A stretch of 64,000 nucleotides of DNA from NCBI GenBank assembly GCA_963977005.1, contig CAXBMQ010000007.1, positions 124,001-188,000 on the forward strand. The letters are read 5' to 3'. The notes under the pieces are model-generated. The model did no database searches. It was not told where the DNA came from and saw nothing but the letters and a program-made list of their open reading frames with translations. Source of the DNA: CAXBCP01 sp963977005. GTDB lineage: Bacteria; Pseudomonadota; Alphaproteobacteria; MPNO01; UBA830. Position 1 is the first letter of the stretch; each line of letters opens with the position of its first letter. Position numbers and translations under genes: made by a program. Positions 27,098 through 36,211 of this stretch are shown here, in pieces.

Positions 27098-27940
27098 TTA
27101 AACCGCTTCCTCGAGGGCGATCAGCCCCATTCCCGTGGTCATTGGTGCATAATAGTTACGGTGCACCTGGCGGACGGGCGCACCGTCCAGCGCGCCACGC
27201 ATGGTCAGCCACATGATCAGTTCGACAGCCTCGGCGCCAGCGTCTTCCATAATCTTCTGGTGGGTGAGCTCCGTGAGCGCCATGGGATCTTTTTCGATCT
27301 TGTCGAGAAAGTCCTCGTCGAATTCGCTGTTGAGATATCCGAACCGCGCGCCGTTCAACTGATGCGACATGCCACCGGTGCCGAGGATGACGACTTTCGT
27401 GTCCTTCGGATAGCTTTCGACCGCCTTGCGGATCGCCTGTCCCAGCTTCCAGCAGCGCAGCGCCGTTGGCAGCGGGTGCTGGATCACGTTGACGGCGACC
27501 GGCACGACCTTGACCGGCCAGTCGGGATCGTGATCCCAGCACAGGTGCATCGGCACCATGAAGCCGTGTTCGACCGCCATTTCCTGGCATACGGTGATAT
27601 CGAATTCGTTGTACACAAGCTCGTTGCAGATATGCCATGACAGGTCCGTATCGCCCGGGAAATCGGGCAGGGGACGGCGACCCCAGCCTTCGTCGCCGAC
27701 CGGATACACATCGGCCGCGCCGACGGCGAAGGTCGGGTACTTGTCGAAGAAAAAGTCTCCGCCGTGATCGTTATAGACGACGATCGCGACGTCCGGCTTG
27801 ATCTCTTTCAGCCAGTCCTTGACCGGTTCATACGCATCGAAAAGCGGTTTCCAGTCCGGTTCCTGGGTGCGGCCCTGATCGTAGACGACCCCGATCGATG
27901 GTACGTGCGAGGTGCCGATACCGGCAATAATCTTTCCCAT
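27098..27940 (-). CDS. ligB: Protocatechuate 4,5-dioxygenase, beta (catalytic) subunit
   Basis: A 280-residue class III extradiol dioxygenase. It opens the protocatechuate ring between C4 and C5 using Fe(II). Iron ligand candidates are His in GIGTSHVPSIG near the N-terminus, the His in VVYNDHGGDFFFD, and a Glu in the C-terminal half. GTGGMSHQLNGARFG carries the catalytic histidine region. It follows ligA by 12 bases and precedes pobA. Length matches LigB of sphingomonads (about 300). Confidence 0.94.
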   Translation of the reverse strand: MGKIIAGIGTSHVPSIGVVYDQGRTQEPDWKPLFDAYEPVKDWLKEIKPDVAIVVYNDHGGDFFFDKYPTFAVGAADVYPVGDEGWGRRPLPDFPGDTDLSWHICNELVYNEFDITVCQEMAVEHGFMVPMHLCWDHDPDWPVKVVPVAVNVIQHPLPTALRCWKLGQAIRKAVESYPKDTKVVILGTGGMSHQLNGARFGYLNSEFDEDFLDKIEKDPMALTELTHQKIMEDAGAEAVELIMWLTMRGALDGAPVRQVHRNYYAPMTTGMGLIALEEAV

Positions 27941-27952
27941 AAACCGTGTCCT

Positions 27953-28315
27953 CTACTTTGCACCCGCGGCGTTTCGCGTCGCGAGAAATTCCTCGTATGT
28001 CTGGCCCCGCTGATGTGCGCCGATCTGGTACAGGCCTTCGCCGATAACGGCACCTATCTTCATGATCATGTAAATATTGCCGCCATGTTCGTCCATGATG
28101 GCGCGCCAGTCCCGGTCGCGGATGAGCTGCTTTTCCTCCTCGGTCAGATCGCTGGCGGCGAGGGCGGCTTCCTCGTCCGCCAGGAAGGCTTCGCGGTTCT
28201 CCGGTTTGACCAGCGACATTGCAAACTTGTTCAGCCGGTATCCGAGGCGCGTCTGTTCCGCATCGAAAATTTTTGTGTCGTCGATCGGACGTTCTGGATC
28301 TACCTGTCTGGCCAT
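27953..28315 (-). CDS. ligA: Protocatechuate 4,5-dioxygenase, alpha subunit
   Basis: A 120-residue small subunit, all-helical, that caps the LigB active site. Recognisable parts are IFDAEQTRLGYRLNKFAMSL, AFLADEEAA, and DWRAIMDEHGGNIYMIMKIGA. Start ATG at 28315 is preferred because GAGAA lies eight bases before it; an upstream in-frame GTG also exists. It heads the ligA-ligB-pobA operon. The upstream 100 bases are AT-rich (around ATATTATCATTTGATA) and probably contain the promoter. Later meta-cleavage genes (ligC, ligI, ligJ, ligK) are not in the window. Confidence 0.93.
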   Translation of the reverse strand: MARQVDPERPIDDTKIFDAEQTRLGYRLNKFAMSLVKPENREAFLADEEAALAASDLTEEEKQLIRDRDWRAIMDEHGGNIYMIMKIGAVIGEGLYQIGAHQRGQTYEEFLATRNAAGAK

Positions 28316-28433
28316 GTCTGTTCTCACTATACCATATCAAATGATAATATAAGTTTTACACCGGTCTGCCTGAAACGACAACCCGGCAAGCTATGACAAT
28401 AACACATATCTCGTACCCGGAACGGCACGGGGG

Positions 28434-29189
28434 TCAGTTCATTGCCGAGCCGCCATCGACGGCGAGTACCTGGCCGGTGATAAAATCGCTCTCTTCGCTT
28501 GCGAGGAAAATACAGGCGCCGACGACATCTTCGGGCACCTGTTCTCGCTTTATGGCGCGCGTCGCGGTACCCATTGCGATCATGCCGCGCAGTTCATCCT
28601 GCGCGATCACGTTGTCGGTCATGATCCCGCCCGGTGCGATGGTATTGGCCCGTATGCCGACGTCGCCGAGCTCTCGGGCGACGGAACGGGTAAACGATAT
28701 CACGGCCCCCTTGGACGTGTCGTAGTGGAGCAGGTTGGTGTATCCCTTCAGTGCCCGGCCGGACGAAATATTGATGATTTTGCCATACCCCTGTGCGGTC
28801 ATCTGCGGTACGACGGCTTTCGTGCACAGGAACATGCCGTTGATGTTCACATCCAGCACCTTGTCCCATTCGGCCTTGCTGATCTCCATGATCGGCTTCT
28901 GGCCGACATGGACCCAGAGCGCGGCGTTATTCACGAGAATGTCGATCCGCCCGAAGGCATCGATGGCCTGCGCCACCATCCCGGCGCAGGCTTCCTCATC
29001 GGTCACGTCCGTCCGGGTGGCAATGGCGGTGCCGCCCGCGGCGGAAATTTCATCTATCAGCGAGTCCGCCGGTGCGACGTCGGCGATCACGACCTTCGCG
29101 CCTTCGGCGGCGAATGCGCGGGCATATGCTGCGCCGATTCCCTGAGCGCCGCCGGTGATGATGGCTACTCTGTCTTCAAGTCTTGGCAT
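28434..29189 (-). CDS. SDR-family oxidoreductase
   Basis: A 251-residue classical SDR. TGGAQGIG (11-18) binds NAD(P), NNAAL follows, the catalytic Ser is in IINISSG, Tyr and Lys are in YDTSKG, and DFITGQVLAVDGG closes it. All catalytic residues are intact. The start at 29189 follows AAAGGAG. It is about 120 bp upstream of the lig operon on the same strand but reads toward it, so it may or may not be part of the same transcript. It could act on a hydroxylated aromatic side chain. Confidence 0.9.
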   Translation of the reverse strand: MPRLEDRVAIITGGAQGIGAAYARAFAAEGAKVVIADVAPADSLIDEISAAGGTAIATRTDVTDEEACAGMVAQAIDAFGRIDILVNNAALWVHVGQKPIMEISKAEWDKVLDVNINGMFLCTKAVVPQMTAQGYGKIINISSGRALKGYTNLLHYDTSKGAVISFTRSVARELGDVGIRANTIAPGGIMTDNVIAQDELRGMIAMGTATRAIKREQVPEDVVGACIFLASEESDFITGQVLAVDGGSAMN

Positions 29190-29477
29190 ATGGCGAACTC
29201 CTTTGCGGCTATGAGCGGGGCGTCGACGAGCACGGCGTCCGAGCGCAGGGCCACCGGTCATTTTTCGGCAGACCGGGGCGATCCTCATGCGTTCGCACCC
29301 TGTATACCGAAACCCTGCTACCGGAACAAAATCGGCGATTGCGCCGGCACTTGACGGCGGTCGAGTTTCACTGTCCAGTAAAGGCTGCAACAAGGTCGCG
29401 CAGTGGCATGCCGGTGCGGACGACGGCAATACATATTTCGCTATAGAATTTAACGCAGTGACCGTGTTGTACCGCCC

Positions 29478-31829
29478 ATGAAATCCGATCCGGTTTTGAC
29501 CGATCCTGCCGACCTGATGTCGGCGGCCAAACGCCTCCGTGACAGCGGCTATGGCGATATCGTGACCTATAGCCCCAAGGTTTTTATTCCGCTGACCAGA
29601 TTGTGTCGGGATGTCTGCCACTACTGCACTTTCGCGCACCCGCCTGCAGCGGGCGCGAGGGCGTATCTGACCGGCAACGAGGTGCTGGAGATTGCGCGCG
29701 CGGGTGCGGCGGCCGGATGCACAGAGGCTTTGTTTACCCTGGGCGACAAGCCTGAATTGCGCTACCGCGTGGCGCGGGACGAGCTTGCGGCGCTGGGCCA
29801 TGAGACGACAATTTCCTATCTCGCCGAAATGGCCGCGCTTGTCCTTGCCGAAACAGGGCTGTTGCCGCATCTGAATCCGGGTGTGATGACGGCGGAGGAT
29901 ATTGCGCTGCTGCGCCCGGTGTCGGCATCGATGGGGTTGATGCTGGAGGGCACGTCGCCCGCGCTATCGGCGCGCGGTGGCCCGCATTTCGGATCGCCCG
30001 ACAAGGACCCGGCGGCGCGGTTGGAGACGATCCGCCTCGCGGGGGAGGCGCGGGTACCGTTTACCACCGGAATCCTGATCGGGATCGGGGAAGAACGGGC
30101 AGACCGTGTGGCGGCGCTTGAACTTATTCGCGACCTGCACGACGGCTACGGCCATATCCAGGAAATCATCATTCAGAATTTCCGGGCCAAACCGGGCACG
30201 AAGATGGCGGGGGCGCCGGAACCGGGCCTCGACGACCTTCTCTGGACGATTTCGGCGGCGCGTAATCTGTTCGGCGCCGACATGTCCATCCAGGCGCCAC
30301 CCAATCTCAGTGGAGACGAATTCGGCGATCTGATCGCTGCCGGTATCAACGACTGGGGCGGGGTCTCGCCGGTCACGCCCGATCATGTGAACCCGGAAGC
30401 GCCGTGGCCGGCGGTCGTACGACTGCGCGAGGCAACGGCGGCCAACGGCAAAGCACTCGCCGCACGATTGCCGGTCTATCCCCGCTACATTTTCGAGGCC
30501 GGCTGGCTGGACGATGGCGTGCGCCCCGCGGTCTTGCGGGCGATGGATGGCGACGGCCTTGCCCGGGACGATGGCTGGTCGCCCGGCGTTTCGGGCCTTT
30601 CGCCGGTGCTGCCGTCGTTGGTCGGCGGAAACGGACGGGATATTCGTGGGCTGATAGACCGGGCAGTGGCCGGAGAGCGGCTACACGAGGCAGAAATCGG
30701 CGTGCTTCTGACGGCGCGGGGCGAAGCCTTTCGCGAGATTGTTGCCGCCGCGGATGCGGTGCGCCAGTCGGTGAGCGGCGATACGGTGACATACGCCGTG
30801 AACCGCAACATCAACTATACGAATGTCTGCGGCTATCGCTGCGGGTTCTGTGCCTTCTCGAAGGGCCGCCTGAGCGCGAATCTGCGCGGGGCGCCCTACG
30901 ATCTCGCGCTGGATGAAATTTCGCGCCGCGCAGCCGAAGCCTGGGACCGCGGGGCAACGGAAGTCTGTCTGCAGGGCGGTATTCATCCCGACTATACCGG
31001 AGATACCTATCTGTCGATTGTCCGCGCCGTAAAGAATGTGGCGCCGGATATCCATGTGCATGCGTTTTCGCCTTTGGAAATATCTCAGGGCGCGGCCACG
31101 CTGGGACTGTCCGTCGCAGAATATCTCGCCGCGCTGAAGGAGGCCGGCTTGGGATCGTTGCCGGGCACGGCTGCCGAAATTCTCGATGACGAGGTGCGCG
31201 CCCTGCTATGCGCCGACAAGCTGTCGACCGGCGAATGGCTGGAGGTTATCGATACGGCGCATCGGGCGGGATTGCGAAGCACGGCGACGATCATGCACGG
31301 TCACCTCGAGCGTCCCGTGCACCATGCGCGTCATTTGTTGCGTGTTCGCGACCAGCAGGAGAAAACCGGCGGGTTTACCGAGTTCGTGCCGCTGCCGTTC
31401 GTTCACATGGAGGCGCCGATCTACCTGAAAGGCATCGCGCGCAAGGGGCCGACATTCCGCGAAACGGTTCTGATCCACGCCGTGGCCCGGCTCGCCCTCA
31501 ACCCCGTTATTCCCAATATCCAGACAAGCTGGGTGAAGCTTGGGATTGCCGGTGCCGCCGAATGCCTGAAGGCGGGCGTCAACGATCTCGGCGGCACGCT
31601 GATGAATGAATCCATTTCCCGCGCCGCGGGCGCAGCGCATGGCCAGGAACTCGCGCCGGCCGATATTCGGGAACTCGTTCACGGTCTTGGCCGGATGCCG
31701 CGTCAGCGTACGACTTTGTACGGCGACGTCCCGGTCGAGCGACAGATGGCGGCCGACGCGCCGGGGCCGCTGACCGATCCGGTGCAGACGCCCGCCGCAA
31801 AATTTGCCCATGGAGTTGCAGCAGAATGA
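29478..31829 (+). CDS. fbiC: Bifunctional FO synthase (CofG-CofH fusion, FbiC-like)
   Basis: A 783-residue double radical-SAM enzyme that makes FO, the deazaflavin core of coenzyme F420, from 5-amino-6-ribitylaminouracil and tyrosine. The CofG half has the CX3CX2C cluster at Cys43, Cys47 and Cys50 (CRDVCHYC). The CofH half has Cys451, Cys455 and Cys458 (CGYRCGFC), followed by EVCLQGGIHPDY. The fused form is typical of actinobacterial FbiC and of some proteobacteria. The stop overlaps the start of the F420 reductase gene. The later steps (cofC, cofD, cofE) are not in this window. Confidence 0.94.
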   Translation: MKSDPVLTDPADLMSAAKRLRDSGYGDIVTYSPKVFIPLTRLCRDVCHYCTFAHPPAAGARAYLTGNEVLEIARAGAAAGCTEALFTLGDKPELRYRVARDELAALGHETTISYLAEMAALVLAETGLLPHLNPGVMTAEDIALLRPVSASMGLMLEGTSPALSARGGPHFGSPDKDPAARLETIRLAGEARVPFTTGILIGIGEERADRVAALELIRDLHDGYGHIQEIIIQNFRAKPGTKMAGAPEPGLDDLLWTISAARNLFGADMSIQAPPNLSGDEFGDLIAAGINDWGGVSPVTPDHVNPEAPWPAVVRLREATAANGKALAARLPVYPRYIFEAGWLDDGVRPAVLRAMDGDGLARDDGWSPGVSGLSPVLPSLVGGNGRDIRGLIDRAVAGERLHEAEIGVLLTARGEAFREIVAAADAVRQSVSGDTVTYAVNRNINYTNVCGYRCGFCAFSKGRLSANLRGAPYDLALDEISRRAAEAWDRGATEVCLQGGIHPDYTGDTYLSIVRAVKNVAPDIHVHAFSPLEISQGAATLGLSVAEYLAALKEAGLGSLPGTAAEILDDEVRALLCADKLSTGEWLEVIDTAHRAGLRSTATIMHGHLERPVHHARHLLRVRDQQEKTGGFTEFVPLPFVHMEAPIYLKGIARKGPTFRETVLIHAVARLALNPVIPNIQTSWVKLGIAGAAECLKAGVNDLGGTLMNESISRAAGAAHGQELAPADIRELVHGLGRMPRQRTTLYGDVPVERQMAADAPGPLTDPVQTPAAKFAHGVAAE

Positions 31830-32485
31830 CAGAGAACTTACCGGTTATAGCGGTTATCGGTGGCACGGGTGCCGAAGGGTCCGGGCTCGCTGCCCGCTGG
31901 GCAAATGCCGGCTACCGGGTGATCGTGGGCTCGCGGAACGCCGACAGCGCCGCCGAAACCGCGGCGGTGATCGGTGCCGAGGGAATGGACAACGCCGCGG
32001 CTGTCGCCGCCTGCGATATCGCGGTCCTTACCGTTCCCTATGCGGCGCAGCGCGCAACGCTGAGCAGTCTGCGCGAGGGATTGCAGGGCAAAATCCTGGT
32101 CGACGTCACCGTGCCGCTGGTACCGCCCAAGGTCATGCGTGTCCAGTTGCCCGAAGAGGGCTGTGCCGCCCTGATCGCACAGGCGGTTGTCGGCGACGAT
32201 GTTAAGGTGGTATCCGCTTTCCAGAACGTCTCGGCCGGTCATCTGAAGGATCCGGACCATGTAATTGACTGCGACGTTCTGATCACCGGCGACGATCCGG
32301 CCGCCCGGGCGGCAGTCGTCGACCTGGCGATCGCCGCCGGGCTGAGGGGAGTGGAGGCCGGCCCGCTGGATAACGCTGTCGCCGCGGAGGCGATGACGTC
32401 CCTGCTGATCTGGATGAACCGGAAATACAAGTCGCCGGGCGCCGGTATACGGATTACGGCATTGCCCCCCGAAATCGAGGGATAA
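31826..32485 (+). CDS. npdG: NADPH-dependent F420 reductase (NpdG/Fno)
   Basis: A 219-residue protein that exchanges hydride between NADPH and F420. The N-terminal Rossmann motif is VIGGTGAEGSGLAARWA, followed by VIVGSRNADSA where NADP phosphate would bind. The C-terminal part has LLIWMNRKYKS, and the general length matches Fno. It overlaps the FO synthase stop by four bases (ATGA), so the two are translationally coupled. An intrinsic terminator follows directly. Confidence 0.93.
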   Translation: MTENLPVIAVIGGTGAEGSGLAARWANAGYRVIVGSRNADSAAETAAVIGAEGMDNAAAVAACDIAVLTVPYAAQRATLSSLREGLQGKILVDVTVPLVPPKVMRVQLPEEGCAALIAQAVVGDDVKVVSAFQNVSAGHLKDPDHVIDCDVLITGDDPAARAAVVDLAIAAGLRGVEAGPLDNAVAAEAMTSLLIWMNRKYKSPGAGIRITALPPEIEG

Positions 32486-32513
32486 AAAAAGCGGGCTGAC
32501 CGGCCCGCTTTTT
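32484..32513. terminator. Intrinsic terminator after npdG
   Basis: AAAGCGGGC and GCCCGCTTT pair around a six-base loop, with A-run before and T-run after; the stem begins at the npdG stop codon. The convergent PEP-CTERM gene ends 14 bases away, so it probably serves both. Confidence 0.87.
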
Positions 32514-32526
32514 ATTCCCGAAGCGC

Positions 32527-33228
32527 TTACCGTCGGCGCTGGCGCCGCCGGGCACTCAACCCGGCGATGAACATCAGGCCGCTGAGTGTGGTCAGCGAAA
32601 TCAGCGCGGGTTCCGGGATTTCGACTGTCGCATTGAAGCTGGAATTGATTCTCGTGCCGTTTCCGTGATTGATCGTCATCACGGTGGTCAGGGAATAATC
32701 GCCATTCAGGGCAAAGCTTGCATAGGCGTCGAACGAAAAAGAATCTCCCAAACTGCCCATCATGGTCCCGGAATCGGCGAGCAGGATGTCCCTGGCGAAG
32801 AGCGCGTTGGATGCGGACGCGTAGGTCTGATACCGGACCGAGCCACTTGTGGTACCGCCGATGCTGGATGGAAGTGTTATCGTCTGGGCCGTATTGTTGA
32901 AGTCCGTTTCGCTGAACTCGATAACAACCTCGCTCGCGGCGCCCGAGGTCGAAAACTGGGCAGACAGAACATCGATATTCGGGCTCTGCGCGGTGCCGAT
33001 GTATGGCTTTGTGTAGGCGGATACATTTACATCGTACGTTCCGACCGTTCCCAGGAAGAAAACAAAGCCGTCGATGGGAACGAAGTCGCCCGCGCCATTA
33101 TCGGTGACCGTCTGAACGTTCGTACCCTGTGTAATCCGCAATGTTGGTAACGCGTTGGCTGGCAACGCGACTGTAAGGCCCGTCAGGGCAACCAGAAATG
33201 ACGCGGCGTATTTGCTGATGGTCTTCAT
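32527..33228 (-). CDS. PEP-CTERM exported protein
   Basis: A 233-residue secreted protein. The N-terminal signal peptide runs to about ALPANA. The middle is rich in Thr, Ser, Asn and beta-prone residues. The C-terminus has the exosortase sorting tag: the PEP motif (EIPEPALIS), a hydrophobic helix, then the basic tail ARRRQRRR. Such proteins are cut by exosortase EpsH/XrtA and usually join extracellular polysaccharide or biofilm. AGGAG precedes the ATG at 33228. No exosortase gene is in the window. The specific function is unknown. Confidence 0.85.
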   Translation of the reverse strand: MKTISKYAASFLVALTGLTVALPANALPTLRITQGTNVQTVTDNGAGDFVPIDGFVFFLGTVGTYDVNVSAYTKPYIGTAQSPNIDVLSAQFSTSGAASEVVIEFSETDFNNTAQTITLPSSIGGTTSGSVRYQTYASASNALFARDILLADSGTMMGSLGDSFSFDAYASFALNGDYSLTTVMTINHGNGTRINSSFNATVEIPEPALISLTTLSGLMFIAGLSARRRQRRR

Positions 33229-33415
33229 ACTACTCTTACTCCTGTCGCCTGCGCGGTGCTTGAATATGCGCGACGACAAATTACTAATCTGTTACTCCCT
33301 GCTTTCTATGCAATAACTATGCCAAATCCATTTTTGTTGTAAAAACAACAGGTTGCCTCAGGCAATATGCTGTCGTCCGGGTGAATCGTAAAATCTGCCG
33401 ACACCCGGTTGCATT

Positions 33416-34486
33416 CTATTCCGCGTCGAGCGGGAGGACGGGTTTGGTCCCCGGCACATAAATTCCTGCCGGTCGTCCCGACGGACCGATGACCCCGTAT
33501 CGGTCGATCAGTCCCTGCGGCAGCGCACGGCCGTTCGGCGTGGCCAGCCAAAGCCGCAGCAAATGACGCTTCTGGCCCGGTTCCGGGCCGTCTTCATAGT
33601 CGGAGCGACGATGCAGAACCACATGGTTGTGCAGTACCTGAATATCGCCCGGTTCGAAGGTCATCGAGAAGGAAAGTTCCTCGGCCAGGGATGTGATCAT
33701 CTCGAGCGCTTCGGTCTGCTTTGCGGTGAATCGGGGAAGTTCTTCGAAACGCTGTGCGCCGCGGATATACTTGCCCTGCCAGCTTGTGACCAGCTTGCCA
33801 TCGACATAATTGAATACCGGAAGCGACCACCAGGGATCCTTGCCTTCCGGTATCTCGCCGCGACGGTCCCTGAACCACGGTTTGACCATTTCCGCCGCGA
33901 GGTCCGGACGGCGGGCGATCATCTCGTTGTGAATGGCGACAGAACTGACGAAATAGCTTTCGCCGCCGGAACGCGATGTCTGCAGGCAGAGCAGGGCCAC
34001 CACATCGCAGGAATCCGCGTGCCACGGCAGATCGGCGCTTGTGTGATAGCCGCGATGGGTGCTGTCGTTGAAATCGCCGCCGGTCAGGTTTTTTACATGA
34101 CCCAGAACGTGCCCCTTGGCGTTCTGAGACACCGGAACGCCGAGCCGCAGTCCGATTCCCCAGTAGGCAATAGCGGCCTGCCGGCGGGAATAGCGTTCCA
34201 CCGGCACACCCTTGATCAGGGCGACACCGCGGCCGTTCAGGATCCGGTTTTCGATGTCCCTGAGCTTGCCGTGCAGTGCCGGTAATGGAAAATCGCGTTC
34301 TTCAATCGCGGCGATGTCGATCCCCGCCGCTTCGACGGACGCTATCCCGGCATCCAGTTCCGAAACATCCTGATCGGTGAGCCGGTATATCCAGTCGTCC
34401 GACGCAGACAGGTCTTCCGCGCGCCAGTCCGCCGCATCGGTTACGGCCTGCATATCTGCTATCTCAGCACTTTGGGAAACCGCCAT
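33416..34486 (-). CDS. TauD/TfdA-family Fe(II)/2-oxoglutarate dioxygenase
   Basis: A protein of about 356 residues. The iron facial triad is visible: HAD in LPWHADSCDVV, the distal His in QVLHNHVVLHRRSDYED, and a 2-oxoglutarate-binding Arg in KRHLLRLWLA. Relatives release sulfite from taurine, break down phenoxyacetates, or hydroxylate carnitine-type compounds. The start at 34486 is a compromise; no strong ribosome site is visible and ATG codons further in are possible. It is divergent from the FAD hydroxylase gene across about 84 bp and may share its regulation. Confidence 0.85.
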   Translation of the reverse strand: MAVSQSAEIADMQAVTDAADWRAEDLSASDDWIYRLTDQDVSELDAGIASVEAAGIDIAAIEERDFPLPALHGKLRDIENRILNGRGVALIKGVPVERYSRRQAAIAYWGIGLRLGVPVSQNAKGHVLGHVKNLTGGDFNDSTHRGYHTSADLPWHADSCDVVALLCLQTSRSGGESYFVSSVAIHNEMIARRPDLAAEMVKPWFRDRRGEIPEGKDPWWSLPVFNYVDGKLVTSWQGKYIRGAQRFEELPRFTAKQTEALEMITSLAEELSFSMTFEPGDIQVLHNHVVLHRRSDYEDGPEPGQKRHLLRLWLATPNGRALPQGLIDRYGVIGPSGRPAGIYVPGTKPVLPLDAE

Positions 34487-34570
34487 CGATTGGTGCCAGT
34501 CATTCGTTATAATGGCGGCAATTATAGACACCGAGAGCGTTCTAACCAACGCTGACTGCAAGGGAACAAG

Positions 34571-36178
34571 ATGACCGATACACAGGTGCTGATCGCCGGT
34601 GGCGGACCGGCGGGGCTGGTGCTGGCGCTCGAATTGGGTGCGCGCGGCGTTGCCTGTGTTCTGCTGAACGACGCGCCGCACACGGCGCAACACCCCAAGG
34701 CAAACGCCGTGAGCAGCCGCACCATGGAGCATATGCGGCGTCACGGTATATCTGACCGGCTGCGCGCGTGTGGCCTTGCGCCGGACCATCCAACGGACCT
34801 GAGCTATTTCACCAGTCTGACCGGCCACGAGATCGGCCGGTTCCGCCAGCCGTCACGGGTGGAGGCCATGGCTGAGGCGAAGGCCGGAACGGGACGCTGG
34901 GCGTCGCCGGAGCCGCCGCTTCGCTGTTCGCAGATATTTCTGGAGGAAGAACTCAAGGCGAAGGCCGACACGCTGAGCTCTGTCGACATGCGCTTCGGCT
35001 GGAAACTCACCGGGTTCGACGACCGGGGCGACCAGGTTGCGGCGAAGGTCGAGAATACTGCGACGGCGGAGACCCGGGAGATTACGGCGCGCTATCTTGT
35101 CGGGTGCGATGGCGGGAACAGCCTGGTGCGGAAATCGCTCGGGATCGAACTGGAAGGCGAATCCGGTGTTGTCCGTCCGATGATGGGCGGGCCGATGTAT
35201 GCCGCCTATTTCCGCGTCCCGGACGAACCCGACTGGCTGCCGGACAGGCGGGCCTGGCAATACTGGCTGCACACCGACGACATGCGTGCCCTGCTGGTGC
35301 ATGTCGACAGCGACCGGCTGTTCCTGTTTCACTTCGCCATGCAGGACGGGATCGACGGCGCCGACCCAACGGCGCTGATCCACCGCGTGGTAGGCCGGGA
35401 ATTCCCGCTTGAAGTGATCTCGTCGGTCAACTGGAATGCAGGCTATAGCCTTGTCGCGCAAAAGTACCGCAAGGGAAATGTGTTTATTGCCGGGGATGCG
35501 GTGCATCTTTTTACGCCGACGGGCGGTATGGGGATGAATACCGGGGTCGATGATGCAGCCAATCTCGGCTGGAAGATCGCGGCGGTGCTGGCCGGCGACG
35601 GGGGCGAAGCGCTGCTGGAGTCCTACGAAGCCGAACGGCGTCCCATCGGCATACGAAACGTCAACTTTGCGCGGGGTTTTGCCGATTCAGTCGGGAATGT
35701 CGAAATCTCGGAACACGTTTCGGCAGATACGCCGGAAGGCGCCGCGGAACGTGCCCGTCTCAAGGCGCATTTCGAGCATCATGCGGAATTCGAGTTCATC
35801 ATTCCCGGTGCGTTTCTCGGTCTGCGCTATGAAGGGTCCCCCGTGATCGCTTATGACGGCGCCGTGCCGCCGCCGGATGATCCCAATGACTATACGCCGA
35901 ATGCCATTCCGGGATCGCGCGCGCCGCATGTCTGGCTGGGCGACGAGGCCTTGTTCGACCGCCTCGGTCAGGGGTTCACGCTGATCCGGTTCGGGGGCGC
36001 GCAGGGCGATGTCGGGCGGGGAATAAAAGTCCTCGACATCGACGATCCGGCTGCGCGCGAGCTGTACGGTGCGGATTTCGTGCTTGTCCGACCGGATCAG
36101 CATGTCGCCTGGCGCGGCAACGATATCGGCGATGCCGCCGCGCATGCCGATACCGTTTGGGGTCGGCGAACCCTATAA
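34571..36178 (+). CDS. FAD-dependent aromatic hydroxylase (PheA/TfdB-like)
   Basis: A 535-residue flavoprotein monooxygenase. The FAD motif GGGPAGLVLALELGARG is at residues 10-26, the DG motif is VGCDGGNSLVRKSLG (about 178-192), and the GD motif is IAGDAVHLFTPTGGMGMNTGVDDA. A thioredoxin-like C-terminal domain begins near PHVWLGDEALFD. Such enzymes hydroxylate phenols or heteroaromatics with NAD(P)H. It heads a four-gene unit with two molybdenum hydroxylases and an amidase. AGGGAAC precedes the ATG. Confidence 0.9.
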   Translation: MTDTQVLIAGGGPAGLVLALELGARGVACVLLNDAPHTAQHPKANAVSSRTMEHMRRHGISDRLRACGLAPDHPTDLSYFTSLTGHEIGRFRQPSRVEAMAEAKAGTGRWASPEPPLRCSQIFLEEELKAKADTLSSVDMRFGWKLTGFDDRGDQVAAKVENTATAETREITARYLVGCDGGNSLVRKSLGIELEGESGVVRPMMGGPMYAAYFRVPDEPDWLPDRRAWQYWLHTDDMRALLVHVDSDRLFLFHFAMQDGIDGADPTALIHRVVGREFPLEVISSVNWNAGYSLVAQKYRKGNVFIAGDAVHLFTPTGGMGMNTGVDDAANLGWKIAAVLAGDGGEALLESYEAERRPIGIRNVNFARGFADSVGNVEISEHVSADTPEGAAERARLKAHFEHHAEFEFIIPGAFLGLRYEGSPVIAYDGAVPPPDDPNDYTPNAIPGSRAPHVWLGDEALFDRLGQGFTLIRFGGAQGDVGRGIKVLDIDDPAARELYGADFVLVRPDQHVAWRGNDIGDAAAHADTVWGRRTL

Positions 36179-36211
36179 TACGATCAGACTTCAAGACGGA
36201 GGATACCCGAC

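Noticed and set aside
28434..29870. SDR with a 227-residue N-terminal extension
   Set aside because: The SDR fold starts at 29189 behind AAAGGAG; the extension overlaps the divergent FO synthase gene and has no domain.
33354..33366. TTGCCTCAGGCAA small hairpin near the TauD gene end
   Set aside because: Five-base arms and no T-run on the relevant strand; too weak to call.
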